Below, piece after piece: positions 16,949-27,038 of a stretch of DNA of 64,000 nt. The number at the start of each line of letters is the position of its first letter. The stretch's first letter is position 1. This DNA comes from Chryseobacterium joostei (GTDB lineage: Bacteria > Bacteroidota > Bacteroidia > Flavobacteriales > Weeksellaceae). The notes below the pieces were generated by a model. The model was not told where the DNA came from, did no database searches, and saw only the letters and a list, made by a program, of their open reading frames with translations. The translations under genes were made by a program, and so were the position numbers. The stretch spans positions 2,046,001-2,110,000 of the forward strand of contig NZ_CP033926.1 in the NCBI RefSeq assembly GCF_003815775.1. The letters run 5' to 3'.

Positions 16949-18195
16949 ATTATTTTCTTTTTTCGACTGATACAAAAATCTAGGGTTCCACAAAAAAATG
17001 CAAATAGCGCCATCACGTTTGGTGCTAAAAAAGCATCCCAAAAAAGGTTAACAAATAAAATTGATAAAATAAATATTTTTATTAACAATGTAGCATCATC
17101 ATTTAGAATCATAGGATTTTTAATCCTAAACAATCCTTTTATTATTTTTAACCAATATATAAAATAAAACGCAAATGCAAAGATGCCCATCTTCCATAGT
17201 GCGGTTAAATAATATATGTGAGTAGACCATCCATCAAGATTGTCATAGCCTTTGTAGCTTTTAAAATTTAAAATATACCCCTGAAATCCAGTACCAAAAA
17301 AAGGATTAAAAAATAACTGTTGTATCGCCAGCTCTTGTAAATCAATCCTTCCACTACTTAATTCGTTTAGGTTACTGGAACTTTTTGTAACATCAAGCTT
17401 AGTTGCCCATGCATCAAGAACAGCGTCAAAATATTGTAAAAAAAACACTTTACCAATAATTGCTATCAAAATGACAGCCAAAAATGTTCTAATTACTCCT
17501 AATTTTTTCCAATAAAATACTGCATAATAAAATAAAAGGGCAAGTACTAACTCTCTTGAGAGGGAGAGTACAATCATATAAATAACCTGCAGTATAGAAA
17601 TAATAATAATAACCTTAGCAGGTGTAGATACTTTTTCAAGAACCAAATAAAAGTGCAATACAAACATCAGAATAAACAAATGTGCTCCTAAACTATGGAT
17701 ACCATACGAACCACTTAATACAAGCCCAAAAAAGTCGCCATTAAAGTAGCTATCAGTTCTAACCATTCCATTATGCTTTAAAATGATTGAAATGAATAAT
17801 ACCCATACAAAGACCACAGAAACAATACACATTATTCTATAGATTCTATGTAAATCAAATGAATTGGAAACAACTTTCTTCCCTAAATAAAAAGTGAGTA
17901 CGGGTGCAAAAAAATAGATGACTGAAAAGAAATGCCTACTTTCAAACTTGCCACTCAAGAATTGTGTTACAATAACCGATAAAATTGAAAAACAAAATGC
18001 TAGTGTTAAATACTTTTTATGATTATGTTTAACTATTAAATAAAATAATAATGAGGGAGCAACCAAAATCAACGAAATAGACATACCAGATACATTATCT
18101 GCGTTCTGCAATAAATCGATTGGTAAACATAAGAATACTGCAATTAAAAAAAAGATAATTACATTTTGTTTACTATTTGAAATTTGTTTAGTCAT
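16945..18195 (-). CDS. O-antigen polymerase/ligase family membrane protein (Wzy/WaaL type)
   Basis: A 416-residue integral membrane protein with about eleven hydrophobic helices. The largest periplasmic loop (about 270-325) contains LNELSSGRIDLQELA, NPFFGTGFQGY and STHIYYLTALWKMGI. The arrangement of a loop with a G-TGF element and a following H is characteristic of the O-antigen ligase/Wzy superfamily (PF04932). It should polymerise or transfer lipid-linked glycan outside the inner membrane. The next gene overlaps its stop by 4 bases. With the EpsG-like protein at 10103-11179 it gives the locus two polymerase-like enzymes. Confidence 0.82.
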   Translation of the reverse strand: MTKQISNSKQNVIIFFLIAVFLCLPIDLLQNADNVSGMSISLILVAPSLLFYLIVKHNHKKYLTLAFCFSILSVIVTQFLSGKFESRHFFSVIYFFAPVLTFYLGKKVVSNSFDLHRIYRIMCIVSVVFVWVLFISIILKHNGMVRTDSYFNGDFFGLVLSGSYGIHSLGAHLFILMFVLHFYLVLEKVSTPAKVIIIISILQVIYMIVLSLSRELVLALLFYYAVFYWKKLGVIRTFLAVILIAIIGKVFFLQYFDAVLDAWATKLDVTKSSSNLNELSSGRIDLQELAIQQLFFNPFFGTGFQGYILNFKSYKGYDNLDGWSTHIYYLTALWKMGIFAFAFYFIYWLKIIKGLFRIKNPMILNDDATLLIKIFILSILFVNLFWDAFLAPNVMALFAFFCGTLDFCISRKKKII

Positions 18196-18233
18196 TAATA
18201 ATTTATTATGTCAAAATACTTTTACAAATGTTT

Positions 18234-19496
18234 TTAGAAAAAAATCTTAAATATTTTCCTCGAATAAAAATAGATTCCCAAACAATAAAGTAGATGGCTA
18301 ATTAGTGATATATAAATTGATGAAACAATACCATGCTTTTTAATAAATATAATATTTAACAAGATACTTATACAAGCAACAAGCAATGATATTTTTAGCA
18401 TTAGCATAGTATTCCCTTTCGACTCAATTCCTTTTTGTAAATAAATTGAAATGCATCCTAATAAAATTGTAAATAAAACAACAGACATTAAAACAGGATT
18501 TAACAAATATTTTTCCCCAACTATGTATTTTATTAAATCTTCACCATAAAAATAACTGATTACAATAATTGGAAGAAAAATGGCTGTTAGAATTAGTATA
18601 TTTTTACGAAGCAAGCTTTCAATATCCGGCTTATTTTCTTCATTTTTAGACAATTGCATAATAATTGGGTGAGAAGCAAATAACAGAGGCATTGATATAA
18701 AGCCAGATAAACCAACTGCTAAATCACGGAAAGAAACATAATTTCCTACATGATCTGTAAAATTAAAATATTTGAATAATATCCTATCTCCAATTTGGTA
18801 AAGTTGAGTTGAAAAAAACCACAAACATATAGGAAGTCCATAAGATAATATTTTTTTACAAAAAGTTATATCAAAAGAAGTCTTTAGATTAAAGTCAAAG
18901 TGCATTAGATTTTTTTTCTGTAAAACTATAAATACACTAGTAACAGCATAACTTAGCAATAGGAAAAAGAATACAGCATCTAATGATCCTTTAAAAAAAA
19001 AATAACAAACAATAATTCCTACAATTTGAAAAAGAGCTTGAATAAACGTTGCATTTATTTGTCTCGTTATTTCCCTTTTTGCTTGAAAAAAACTATAATT
19101 AAAATTTAAAAATATTTGAAATACTAATATTAATACTATAAATAATGATATTAACAGCGACTGTATTGCTATGAAAATCGTAAAAAATAAACCGATACTC
19201 CCTAATAAAAGAAAAAACCATTGCAAATATGAAATATTAATTATAAAAAATTTCTTTTCTTCATCATTATCAAAACTTGAATGATAATAAATTACACTGC
19301 TATTCACCCATCCACCCACGATTTGAGCAAAAATAAGTAAAGCAGCCATAATAAAAGTATAATTAACATATGATGCCGTGTCTAATAAGCTTTGCTTTGT
19401 TAGAAAAAACACGGTTAATACACCTGCAAAGGCTGGTAAAACCTTTATAGGAATGTATTTTAATGTATCAAATATGAATGTTTTATTTACTGACAT
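18234..19496 (-). CDS. wzx: Oligosaccharide flippase, Wzx/MATE-like
   Basis: A 420-residue membrane protein with about twelve predicted helices and no large soluble domain, matching the polysaccharide translocase family (PF01943/PF13440). Recognisable elements are the N-terminal LPAFAGVLTVFFLT and a mid-protein stretch FKYFNFTDHVGNYVSFRDLAVGLSGF of the kind seen around helix 7-8 of Wzx proteins. It should flip undecaprenyl-linked repeat units to the periplasm. It lies between the autokinase and the Wzy/ligase gene, the usual place in Wzy-dependent capsule loci. Family is confident; sequence is too diverged to infer substrate. Confidence 0.83.
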   Translation of the reverse strand: MSVNKTFIFDTLKYIPIKVLPAFAGVLTVFFLTKQSLLDTASYVNYTFIMAALLIFAQIVGGWVNSSVIYYHSSFDNDEEKKFFIINISYLQWFFLLLGSIGLFFTIFIAIQSLLISLFIVLILVFQIFLNFNYSFFQAKREITRQINATFIQALFQIVGIIVCYFFFKGSLDAVFFFLLLSYAVTSVFIVLQKKNLMHFDFNLKTSFDITFCKKILSYGLPICLWFFSTQLYQIGDRILFKYFNFTDHVGNYVSFRDLAVGLSGFISMPLLFASHPIIMQLSKNEENKPDIESLLRKNILILTAIFLPIIVISYFYGEDLIKYIVGEKYLLNPVLMSVVLFTILLGCISIYLQKGIESKGNTMLMLKISLLVACISILLNIIFIKKHGIVSSIYISLISHLLYCLGIYFYSRKIFKIFF

Positions 19497-19530
19497 TATT
19501 AGAACCTTATATACTTAGAGAAAATATTTT

Positions 19531-21894
19531 TTAGAATTTATCTTTAATTCTCTCTAAAAATCCTTTTTTCTCTGCATGATATCCATAACCATATTTATTC
19601 CCATATCCTAAATAGTTCCTATCCACATCGTTCAATACAAATGCAACATTTTTGATTTTTTGATTTTCCGCATTATTATTAGCAAATCCAATCAAAGCTT
19701 TTTCTGTATATCGTGATCTGGTAACATATAAAGTTGCGTTTGCCATTTCAGCAAAGAGGAAAGTATCAGTAACCAACATTAAAGGAGCTGTATCCAGTAT
19801 GATATAATCATATTGTGTTTTTAACTCTTCTATTAATTTTTCATACCTGCCATTAGTTAATAGCTCTGTTGGGTTTGGAGGGATGCTTCCTGAGTAAATA
19901 ACATCTAGATAAGGATTAAATGAAGAAGCATGTACTATTTCTTTAATATCCGTTTTATCATCATACAAGTACTCAGTAAGTCCTCTAAGACCTTTTCTAG
20001 AGGTATTATACCTTTGAAGTTGAGGGTTTCTAATATCAGATCCTATAATAATCACTTTCTTACTGGGAGTCGCAAGGGTAAGAGCTAAGTTTACAGAAAC
20101 AAAAGTTTTTCCTTCTCCTTTTACTGTAGATGTTACAAAAATGACTTTAGCTTCTTTCTTTTTAGGTAAAATAAAATTCAAATTAGTAATAAGAATTCTA
20201 AATGCTTCCGCAAGAGGAGATAGATCATTTAATTCAACCAATTCATTCTGTCCTCTTTGTATACTTGGCAATTCACCTAAAACAGGAATATGAGATAGCT
20301 TTTCTAAATCATGTTTAGTTTCAACTTTATTATTTAAAAGTTCAGATAAATAAATAAATCCAAAAGGAAGTAACAAGCCTAAAATCAATGCACTGGCAAA
20401 AACTATACTCTTTTTAGGTGCAACAGGATATTTTGAAGCATAAGCATAATCCACTATTCTAGCTTTATTAGCTGTTACAGCCAAAGAGATAGCTGTTTCT
20501 TCTCTTTTCTGTAATAATAATAAATATAGATTTTCTTTAATCTGTTGCTGACGCTCAATACTTCTAAACATTTTTTCCTGATTTGGAATTTTTATTATTT
20601 TAGAAGTTATCAAGTTTTGTTCAGAAACATATTGATCTTTAGCAAGCTGAAGCCCAGTCTTATTTTTAATTAGACTTTCCATTACAGAAGATTTCATAGA
20701 TGAAATCTGCTTATTAAGATCAATTATTAATGGGTTTTGTGGAGTTGCGTTTTCTGCTAATCTATTTCGTTCAAGAACCAATTGATTATATTGAGAAATA
20801 CTTGCAGTAGCTGAAGCATTATTAAGACCTACGTTTGTTGGCAAAACCTGGCTATCTCCTTGTTTTCCCATATAATTTATAAGAGCATTTGTCAATTCAA
20901 GCTGAGATTCTAACTCTACTTGTTTAGTTCTTGCTCCCGCAGATGTTTCAAGGTTTATTTTTGCTTCAGTTTCTAAGTCTGTAATTTGATTATCATACTT
21001 AAATCGCTCTTTTTGACTTTCAACTTGTCCTAATTCATTTGCAATGATGCTAATCCTTTCATCTATAAAATCTTTTGTTTTCTTTGATTCTGAATTTTTA
21101 TCATAAATAGCATCATTATTATAAACCTCAACTAGCTTATTAAGAATATCTTTAGCCTTGTCTACATTACTGTAATTTAATGATAGATCAATAATAGTAG
21201 CATCTTTATTTGTCAAACTTACACTAATATTAGTCTGAAGATTATTTAACATATCTTCAAGAGTAGAATAGGTAAAATAAATTTCTTCTAGATCTCCTGC
21301 TTTAGCCTTATTAAATTCTGGATTCTTTAAAATGATAAAATTAGCATAAGGAAGACTTATCGTTTTATTAAACGTCGTTTTAATATCATTTTTAAACTCG
21401 TCAGATTGAAGTATGATATTATTTCCCGAAATTTTAATATTAATTGGTGATTTAGGCCCTTTTCCTAAAGGCTTTTCATTAACTAATTGAATAATAATAG
21501 GAGAGGTATCTTTATATAGCTCTATATTTTTGAAACTAGATTTGTTGTAAATTGATGTTTGTAATCTTAATTGATTGATAACTTCATTAATTAATTTTCT
21601 AGATTTAAAAATTTGAATTTCATTATTAATACTATTGGTATCCATTCCTCCAAATCCTGATAGATCTTTTAGAATCGTAAAATCACCATTTGCAGATGGC
21701 ATTTTTTTTGCATCTTTTATTAATACAGCAGTTTGAATACTATAAACAGGAACCGTTGATTTCAAATAAAAAAACGCTATAAGTAAAGTTAAAATAGGTA
21801 AAATAACAAACCAAATCCATTTTTTTAGATAAGGCTGAATGATATTTTGAATATTTATTCCTTTTTCTGAATCTTCAATTAAATTATTGTCCAT
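19531..21894 (-). CDS. wzc: Polysaccharide co-polymerase with tyrosine autokinase domain (Wzc-like)
   Basis: The 787-residue protein combines a Wzz-like chain-length domain and a BY-kinase. One membrane helix lies near 30-50 and a second near 495-515. The long periplasmic part between them includes coiled-coil stretches (about 270-330 and 365-430). The cytoplasmic kinase has Walker [11 protein letters not shown] (about 587-597), a second Walker-type motif in [12 protein letters not shown] and the ILDTAPL motif. The tail holds a tyrosine cluster ([13 protein letters not shown]), the autophosphorylation site in this family. It controls chain length and export with the Wza-like lipoprotein. No cognate low-molecular-weight phosphatase is seen in the locus. 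Confidence 0.93.
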   Translation of the reverse strand: MDNNLIEDSEKGINIQNIIQPYLKKWIWFVILPILTLLIAFFYLKSTVPVYSIQTAVLIKDAKKMPSANGDFTILKDLSGFGGMDTNSINNEIQIFKSRKLINEVINQLRLQTSIYNKSSFKNIELYKDTSPIIIQLVNEKPLGKGPKSPINIKISGNNIILQSDEFKNDIKTTFNKTISLPYANFIILKNPEFNKAKAGDLEEIYFTYSTLEDMLNNLQTNISVSLTNKDATIIDLSLNYSNVDKAKDILNKLVEVYNNDAIYDKNSESKKTKDFIDERISIIANELGQVESQKERFKYDNQITDLETEAKINLETSAGARTKQVELESQLELTNALINYMGKQGDSQVLPTNVGLNNASATASISQYNQLVLERNRLAENATPQNPLIIDLNKQISSMKSSVMESLIKNKTGLQLAKDQYVSEQNLITSKIIKIPNQEKMFRSIERQQQIKENLYLLLLQKREETAISLAVTANKARIVDYAYASKYPVAPKKSIVFASALILGLLLPFGFIYLSELLNNKVETKHDLEKLSHIPVLGELPSIQRGQNELVELNDLSPLAEAFRILITNLNFILPKKKEAKVIFVTSTVKGEGKTFVSVNLALTLATPSKKVIIIGSDIRNPQLQRYNTSRKGLRGLTEYLYDDKTDIKEIVHASSFNPYLDVIYSGSIPPNPTELLTNGRYEKLIEELKTQYDYIILDTAPLMLVTDTFLFAEMANATLYVTRSRYTEKALIGFANNNAENQKIKNVAFVLNDVDRNYLGYGNKYGYGYHAEKKGFLERIKDKF

Positions 21895-22051
21895 TATTTA
21901 AATTACGATTATTTATAAATTGCAAATTTATAGTTATAAATAGCAAATATTTTATACAATTTTCAGAATAAATATAACTAAATATTCATTCTTTATTATT
22001 TATAATTAATTAATATTTTATATCTTATAGAAAATAAGCTTTCTTAAAAGT

Positions 22052-23347
22052 TTATAGCCTTGCATCTACGAGATTCCGATCCATACAAGCTTTTGTATCA
22101 AAAATCACCGTATTTTCCTTTTTTAAAGTTTCAAATTTCATTTCAGTAAATTCTTTATGAGAAACTGCAACAATTATAGAATCATATTTGCTAGATAGCT
22201 CACTTATTAGTTCAATCCCATATTCATGCTTCACTTCTTCTTTACTTGCCCAAGGATCATAAATATCAACATCAATTCCATAATCTGTAAGTTCATGATA
22301 AATATCTACAACTTTTGTATTCCTAACATCAGGACAATTTTCCTTAAAAGTAATACCAAGAATCAACGCTTTAGAGTTTTTTATTATACCACCCTTAGCG
22401 ATTAATAATTTCACAACTTTTGATGCTATAAATTTAGCAATGGAATCATTAACACGACGTCCTGATAAGATAACATCGGGATAATACCCTAGTTGCTCTG
22501 CTTTATGAGCCAAATAATATGGATCCACAGAAATACAATGTCCTCCAACTAAACCTGGCTTGTATTTTAAAAAATTATACTTAGTACCAGCTGCCTCCAA
22601 AACATCCATAGTATCAATACCTATTCTATCAAATATTAATGCTAATTCATTAACAAACGAAATATTTACATCTCGCTGGGCATTTTCGATAGCCTTTGAA
22701 GCTTCTGCAACTTTAATACTTGGAGCTCTATGAGTACCTGCTACTATTATTTTTTTGTATAGTTGGTCTATTTCCTCTGCAATTTCTTCTGTAGAACCAG
22801 AAGTTACCTTTTTAACATTAGTGAGGGTATTTATTTTGTCTCCAGGATTAATTCGTTCTGGCGAATAGCCTATAAAAAAATCTTTATTGTATTTTAAACC
22901 TGAATATTTCTCTAAAACAGGTACACATTCTTCTTCTGTACAACCTGGGAAAACGGTTGATTCATAAATAACAATATCACCTACTTTTAGAATTTCACCT
23001 AGCATTTTTGAAGCAGAAATCAAAGGTCCCAAATCAGGAGCATTATATTTATCTATAGGAGTAGGTACAGTAATTATAAAAACATTGCTATCTTTTATTT
23101 CATCTAATAAATAGGATGCCTTATAACCAATCTTACCGTTTGATATTTCATAATCTTTTAGAGAACTATTAAGTTTGTTTAAATCTGATTCCATGGTAAT
23201 GTCCTTACCATTATTCAATTGATTAGTTCTCTCAATGTTAATATCAAATCCTATAACGGGATAATGAGATGCAAATTCAAGAGATAGAGGTAACCCTACA
23301 TATCCTTGTCCTATAACTGCTATTTTGTATGTTTTAATTTCATTCAT
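22052..23347 (-). CDS. Nucleotide sugar dehydrogenase (WbpO/TviB type)
   Basis: A 431-residue UDP-sugar 6-dehydrogenase. The N-terminal NAD site is VIGQGYVGLPLSLEFA, followed by the substrate stretch VPTPIDKYNAPDLGPL. The catalytic cysteine is in GLVGGHCISVDPYYL around residue 268-270. The C-terminal domain has ILGITFKENCPDVRNTK. It resembles TviB/WbpO enzymes that oxidise UDP-N-acetyl hexosamines to uronic acids rather than UDP-glucose dehydrogenases. It would supply an acidic sugar for the capsule. It is separated from wzc by 157 bases, the largest gap inside the operon. Confidence 0.9.
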   Translation of the reverse strand: MNEIKTYKIAVIGQGYVGLPLSLEFASHYPVIGFDINIERTNQLNNGKDITMESDLNKLNSSLKDYEISNGKIGYKASYLLDEIKDSNVFIITVPTPIDKYNAPDLGPLISASKMLGEILKVGDIVIYESTVFPGCTEEECVPVLEKYSGLKYNKDFFIGYSPERINPGDKINTLTNVKKVTSGSTEEIAEEIDQLYKKIIVAGTHRAPSIKVAEASKAIENAQRDVNISFVNELALIFDRIGIDTMDVLEAAGTKYNFLKYKPGLVGGHCISVDPYYLAHKAEQLGYYPDVILSGRRVNDSIAKFIASKVVKLLIAKGGIIKNSKALILGITFKENCPDVRNTKVVDIYHELTDYGIDVDIYDPWASKEEVKHEYGIELISELSSKYDSIIVAVSHKEFTEMKFETLKKENTVIFDTKACMDRNLVDARL

Positions 23348-23400
23348 TGTGGTGTATTATGAGCTTTAAAATCTAAAATTTAGAACTATAATCAGTCATT

Positions 23401-24219
23401 TTATTTTTTAAATAATCCTACAACTACAGCAATTGCAGTTACAAAAATTGAAGCAGCCGTTAAATAAAGTGGTGTATTTGGATTTTGTCTAGAAGCTATG
23501 TTTCTTGATTTATTTGCCGAAATAATTATAACATCCCCTTGTTTTAAATTATAGTATGGAGAGTTTATAAGGTTGGCATCTTGAAGATCAATTTTTCCAT
23601 GTGTAATTTTACCATCTTCATTTCTTATAATTACAACATCATTCCTTTTTCCAAACATAGTCAAATCTCCAGCTAGTGCCAAAGCATTAAAAATTGTTCC
23701 TTGTCCGTTTACTATTGTATAATCACCTTGCTTATTAACCTCTCCAAGAACAGAAATTTTAAAATTTGCTAATCTCACATTAACCGTTGGGTTAATTACA
23801 TATTTTAGCATTTTTTCTCTCAATTCATTTTTAAACTCAACAAGTGTTTTGTTTCTGGTCTCAATTTTTCCAATAATTGGGAAATCAATATTACCTTCAG
23901 CATCTACAATATATGTAGGTCCTGTAAGATTTGTAATTCCTTGTGCAGGAGTATTACCTCCAGCAAAATTATTTGCTTGAATTAGTTCGGATGATGAATA
24001 ATTTTGATTAAAAGGTCTCACAACATCCATATCTTTTGCTGTAATCAAAATAATTAATTGATCACCTGTTTGTATAGTAGAAACAGAGTTTTTTTCAGAA
24101 GTTTCTATTGCTACCTTTTCTATATTTTGTATATAGTTTAGATCGTTTTTTGCATTTTGACTAGTTTTACAAGAAACTAAAACAATCGCAGATAAGATCA
24201 CTAAAATTTTACGCCTCAT
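23401..24219 (-). CDS. wza: Polysaccharide export lipoprotein (Wza-like)
   Basis: The 272-residue protein has a lipoprotein signal peptide (MRRKILVILSAIVLVSC) with the lipid cysteine at 17. The export domain (PF02563) follows around 55-145, with QTGDQLIILITAKD and AEGNIDFPIIGKI, then a SLBB domain (FKISVLGEVNKQGDYTI). A single membrane helix lies at the C-terminus (TAASIFVTAIAVVVGLF), as usual in Bacteroidetes Wza homologues. It forms the outer-membrane channel of capsule export and works with Wzc. It lies between the dehydratase and the dehydrogenase. Confidence 0.9.
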   Translation of the reverse strand: MRRKILVILSAIVLVSCKTSQNAKNDLNYIQNIEKVAIETSEKNSVSTIQTGDQLIILITAKDMDVVRPFNQNYSSSELIQANNFAGGNTPAQGITNLTGPTYIVDAEGNIDFPIIGKIETRNKTLVEFKNELREKMLKYVINPTVNVRLANFKISVLGEVNKQGDYTIVNGQGTIFNALALAGDLTMFGKRNDVVIIRNEDGKITHGKIDLQDANLINSPYYNLKQGDVIIISANKSRNIASRQNPNTPLYLTAASIFVTAIAVVVGLFKK

Positions 24220-24255
24220 AATTTAAAATTGTACAAATATACATTTATATTTTTT

Positions 24256-26184
24256 CTATTTATCTAACGCCTCATAGATAGAATTATTACTTCTAAATTC
24301 CGGCACAATTGTTTTTAATATTCTTACAACATCTACCTTATCTCTTCTTAAAGAGGCCTTAGTAATCTGTTTTGTTAATGCATCTATTTCTTCAAATCCT
24401 ATAGATGGATCTTTAGAAATCATAATTTTCTCATTGTGAGTTGGTAATGTTTTTGCATCATCACTCAAAAGCTCTTCATAAAGCTTTTCACCCGGCCTTA
24501 AACCAGTATAAATAATTTTGATATCTATATTAGGTTCAAATCCAGACAGCTTAATCATTCTTTTTGCTAAATCCAAGATTTTAACAGGCTCTCCCATATC
24601 AAATACAAAAATTTCGCCTCCTTCACCCATGGTTCCTGCTTGAAGAACTAGCTCACAAGCTTCCGGAATGGTCATAAAGTATCTTACAATTTCTGGATGG
24701 GTAATCGTTACAGGGCCACCTGCTTCAATCTGTCTTTTAAAATGAGGAATTACGGAACCGTTGGAACCTAATACATTTCCAAATCTTGTAGTAATGAACT
24801 TAGTAGTATTTCCTTCTACATTTTGAAGGGATTGTACAAATAGTTCAGCAGCTCGTTTTGAAGCTCCCATTACATTGGTAGGATTTACTGCCTTATCGGT
24901 GGATACCATTACAAAACGATTTACTTTATATTTACTCGATAATGTTGCAATAATTTTAGATCCTAATATATTGACAAAAATTGCTTCGTGTGGGTTTTCT
25001 TCTACTAAAGGTACATGTTTATAGGCAGCAGCATGATATACCATAGAAAAGTTATAATATTGAAATAAAGCTTCCATTCTGTGCTGATTAGAAACATCTC
25101 CCAAAACAAATTTAAAAGCAATATCAGGGAACTTTTCTTTCATTTCAAGTTCAATATCATAAAGAGGGGTTTCTGCCTGATCTAAAACAACAACTAGAGA
25201 TGGATTGAAAAGGGCAACCTGTCTTACAATTTCACTACCTATGGATCCTGCTCCTCCGGTTACCAGGACAATTTTATCAGAATGTCTGCTGCTAATTTTT
25301 TCATTCTGAATTTTGATTGGCTTTCTATTCAATAAATCCTCTATTTGAAGATTTTTAATGGATACCCCCAAATCACTGTCTCTTAATTTTTGTACAGATG
25401 GAGCTTTGAAAACATTAAGATCTTTTTCCAGAAATAGATTCACCCAAGAGTTTACCTCATCTCTGGCCATCATTTCTTTAATAATAAGAACACCATCAAT
25501 AATAAGATCCTCTTTTGTATTTTCTTCAATTTTTTTCTTTTCATAAATAGGTTTTCCTAACAATGAAGCTCTTTTAGAATCAGTTCTTTGTGTCAGAAAA
25601 CCAACCACCTGATAAGGTAAACTCGGATTATCCAAAATAGCTCTGGCAATTGCAATAGATTGTTCATCAATTCCTAATACTAGAATTCTTTTCTTTAAAG
25701 CACTTCTTCTATATTCTCTGACAATATGGAAAAACTCTTTAACATATAATCTGAAAAGAAATAATCCCATAAAAGAGATAACGAAATACAGAATCAGATA
25801 AGGAGTTAATATAAATTTCCCTCCTGTAGTCCAAAAATAGAAAATGTTTACTGTACCAATAGTAAACATGGTACAAAAGCAGGATATAAAGAGTTTAAAT
25901 AAATCTATAAATGTTGAATGACGAATAATACCCGCGTACGTTTTAAAGATATACATAAAGATTATATTAACCGTAATAATAGAAGCAAATACGATGCTTT
26001 TATCATCATGATAAATAAATTCTCTTTGGGTAATTTTTTCAATAATATAGGTAGATAGAAACAGGGATATAACCAGAATAATAATATCTATGATAAGTAT
26101 TATCCATCTAGGAAGATACCTTACGTCTGAGAGATTGACAACATTATCCCCTCCAAATAGTTTTTTTCTAAGAGAATTGTACAT
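24256..26184 (-). CDS. Membrane UDP-sugar 4,6-dehydratase (WbpM/PglF/CapD family)
   Basis: A 642-residue protein with four N-terminal membrane helices (about 30-145), a CoA-binding-like Rossmann domain (about 160-280) and a C-terminal extended SDR domain. The latter has VTGGAGSIGSEIVRQ near 307-321 and the active-site stretch STDKAVNPTNVMGASK. Such enzymes convert UDP-GlcNAc to UDP-2-acetamido-2,6-dideoxy-4-keto-hexose, which is the substrate of PglE. It is the promoter-proximal gene of the capsule operon. A -7/-33 promoter lies about 50-80 bases upstream. Length and motifs are normal for the family. Confidence 0.92.
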   Translation of the reverse strand: MYNSLRKKLFGGDNVVNLSDVRYLPRWIILIIDIIILVISLFLSTYIIEKITQREFIYHDDKSIVFASIITVNIIFMYIFKTYAGIIRHSTFIDLFKLFISCFCTMFTIGTVNIFYFWTTGGKFILTPYLILYFVISFMGLFLFRLYVKEFFHIVREYRRSALKKRILVLGIDEQSIAIARAILDNPSLPYQVVGFLTQRTDSKRASLLGKPIYEKKKIEENTKEDLIIDGVLIIKEMMARDEVNSWVNLFLEKDLNVFKAPSVQKLRDSDLGVSIKNLQIEDLLNRKPIKIQNEKISSRHSDKIVLVTGGAGSIGSEIVRQVALFNPSLVVVLDQAETPLYDIELEMKEKFPDIAFKFVLGDVSNQHRMEALFQYYNFSMVYHAAAYKHVPLVEENPHEAIFVNILGSKIIATLSSKYKVNRFVMVSTDKAVNPTNVMGASKRAAELFVQSLQNVEGNTTKFITTRFGNVLGSNGSVIPHFKRQIEAGGPVTITHPEIVRYFMTIPEACELVLQAGTMGEGGEIFVFDMGEPVKILDLAKRMIKLSGFEPNIDIKIIYTGLRPGEKLYEELLSDDAKTLPTHNEKIMISKDPSIGFEEIDALTKQITKASLRRDKVDVVRILKTIVPEFRSNNSIYEALDK

Positions 26185-26235
26185 TGTCTATATTTGTGTT
26201 CATATTTAAATTAATGTAGGATTCGATATATCTAT

Positions 26236-26264
26236 CAAAGATAATTTTGATACAATCATGCAAA
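26236..26264 (-). promoter_or_regulatory. Predicted promoter of the capsule operon
   Basis: On the minus strand TTTG (26261-26264), a 17-base spacer and TATCTTTG (26236-26243) match the Bacteroidetes promoter pattern TTTG-N17-23-TAnnTTTG. A second overlapping -7 candidate, TACTTTTG, is at 26261-26268. The rest of the 331-base gap between the dehydratase and recX (26185-26515) is very AT-rich. It holds a 71-codon open frame (26256-26471) that looks spurious. No hairpin leader or UpxY-type antiterminator gene is visible. Confidence 0.6.
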
Positions 26265-26515
26265 AGTAAAATAAAAATTCAATTCTACATTGAAATCAAA
26301 AATAAATTTGATGTTTTCATATTTTTTAAAATTGCTAGAAGTCAAGCTATAAAGGTAATGCCTGACAAAAATCATACCATAAAAATTCAGTCCTCCGTGA
26401 AATTTCTGAATTAAAAGCACTTTTGTTAAATAATTTCTCAGCAATTTATTTATTAAATAATTTTGCACCAATCTATTTGATAAAAGCTACAAAAAAATTT
26501 AAAGGTTATTAATAA

Positions 26516-26974
26516 TTAGTCAAAAATATCATTTATTTTCTCATATTCAAAACCTCTTCCCATCAAATATTTTATGGTTTTCGATTTTTTCTGATATTCC
26601 TGAAGACCTTTCTGCTTGGAAGAGTAATCTTCGTAGATTCTTGTGATCGTTTTTGTATAGTCATCATCATGTATTTCATCAAAGCACATATTGATCAGTT
26701 TTTCAGAGATTTGTTTCTGTTTAAGATTCATTTTAATCTTATTTTTCCCCCAGTGTTTGATGTAGAATTTCCCTCTGATATAGCTCCTCGTGAACCGCTC
26801 TTCATTGAGATAATTTTCTTTCATGAGATATAGAAAAATTTCTTCTTTTGCTTCATCAATAAGCAAAAATTCTCTCATTTTCTGTTCTATTTCTGCATGA
26901 CAGCGATCCTGATAAACGCAGTAATTAACAAGCTTCTGTTTAATCTCATCAAAAGTAAAAGACTTCTTTTCCAT
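26516..26974 (-). CDS. recX: Regulatory protein RecX
   Basis: A 152-residue, highly charged all-helical protein with the three tandem three-helix repeats of RecX. Visible family features are the first-repeat stretch YCVYQDRCHAEIEQKM, LMKENYLNEERFTRSYIRGK and KHWGKNKIKMNLKQKQIS, followed by the closing YLMGRGFEYEKI. RecX limits RecA filament extension. The gene stands alone and starts 64 bases after the glyA stop, with a strong terminator in between, so it probably has its own promoter. recA is not in the window, which is common in this group. Confidence 0.88.
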   Translation of the reverse strand: MEKKSFTFDEIKQKLVNYCVYQDRCHAEIEQKMREFLLIDEAKEEIFLYLMKENYLNEERFTRSYIRGKFYIKHWGKNKIKMNLKQKQISEKLINMCFDEIHDDDYTKTITRIYEDYSSKQKGLQEYQKKSKTIKYLMGRGFEYEKINDIFD

Positions 26975-26983
26975 GTAGATAAA

Positions 26984-27014
26984 AAAAGAATGAGCGTTTC
27001 GCCCATTCTTTATA
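26984..27014 (-). terminator. Terminator after glyA
   Basis: A ten-base-pair stem (AGAATGGGCG / CGCTCATTCT with one G-U pair on the minus strand) around an AAA loop, followed by a run of T on the minus strand. It lies between the glyA stop (27039) and the recX start (26974), so it should separate the two transcripts. Confidence 0.8.
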
Positions 27015-27038
27015 TTATATTTTATATTATAGGCAATA

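Noticed and set aside
26256..26471. A 71-codon minus-strand open frame in the gap before recX
   Set aside because: Strongly AT-driven composition, no recognisable motif and overlap with the capsule promoter region. Treated as noncoding.
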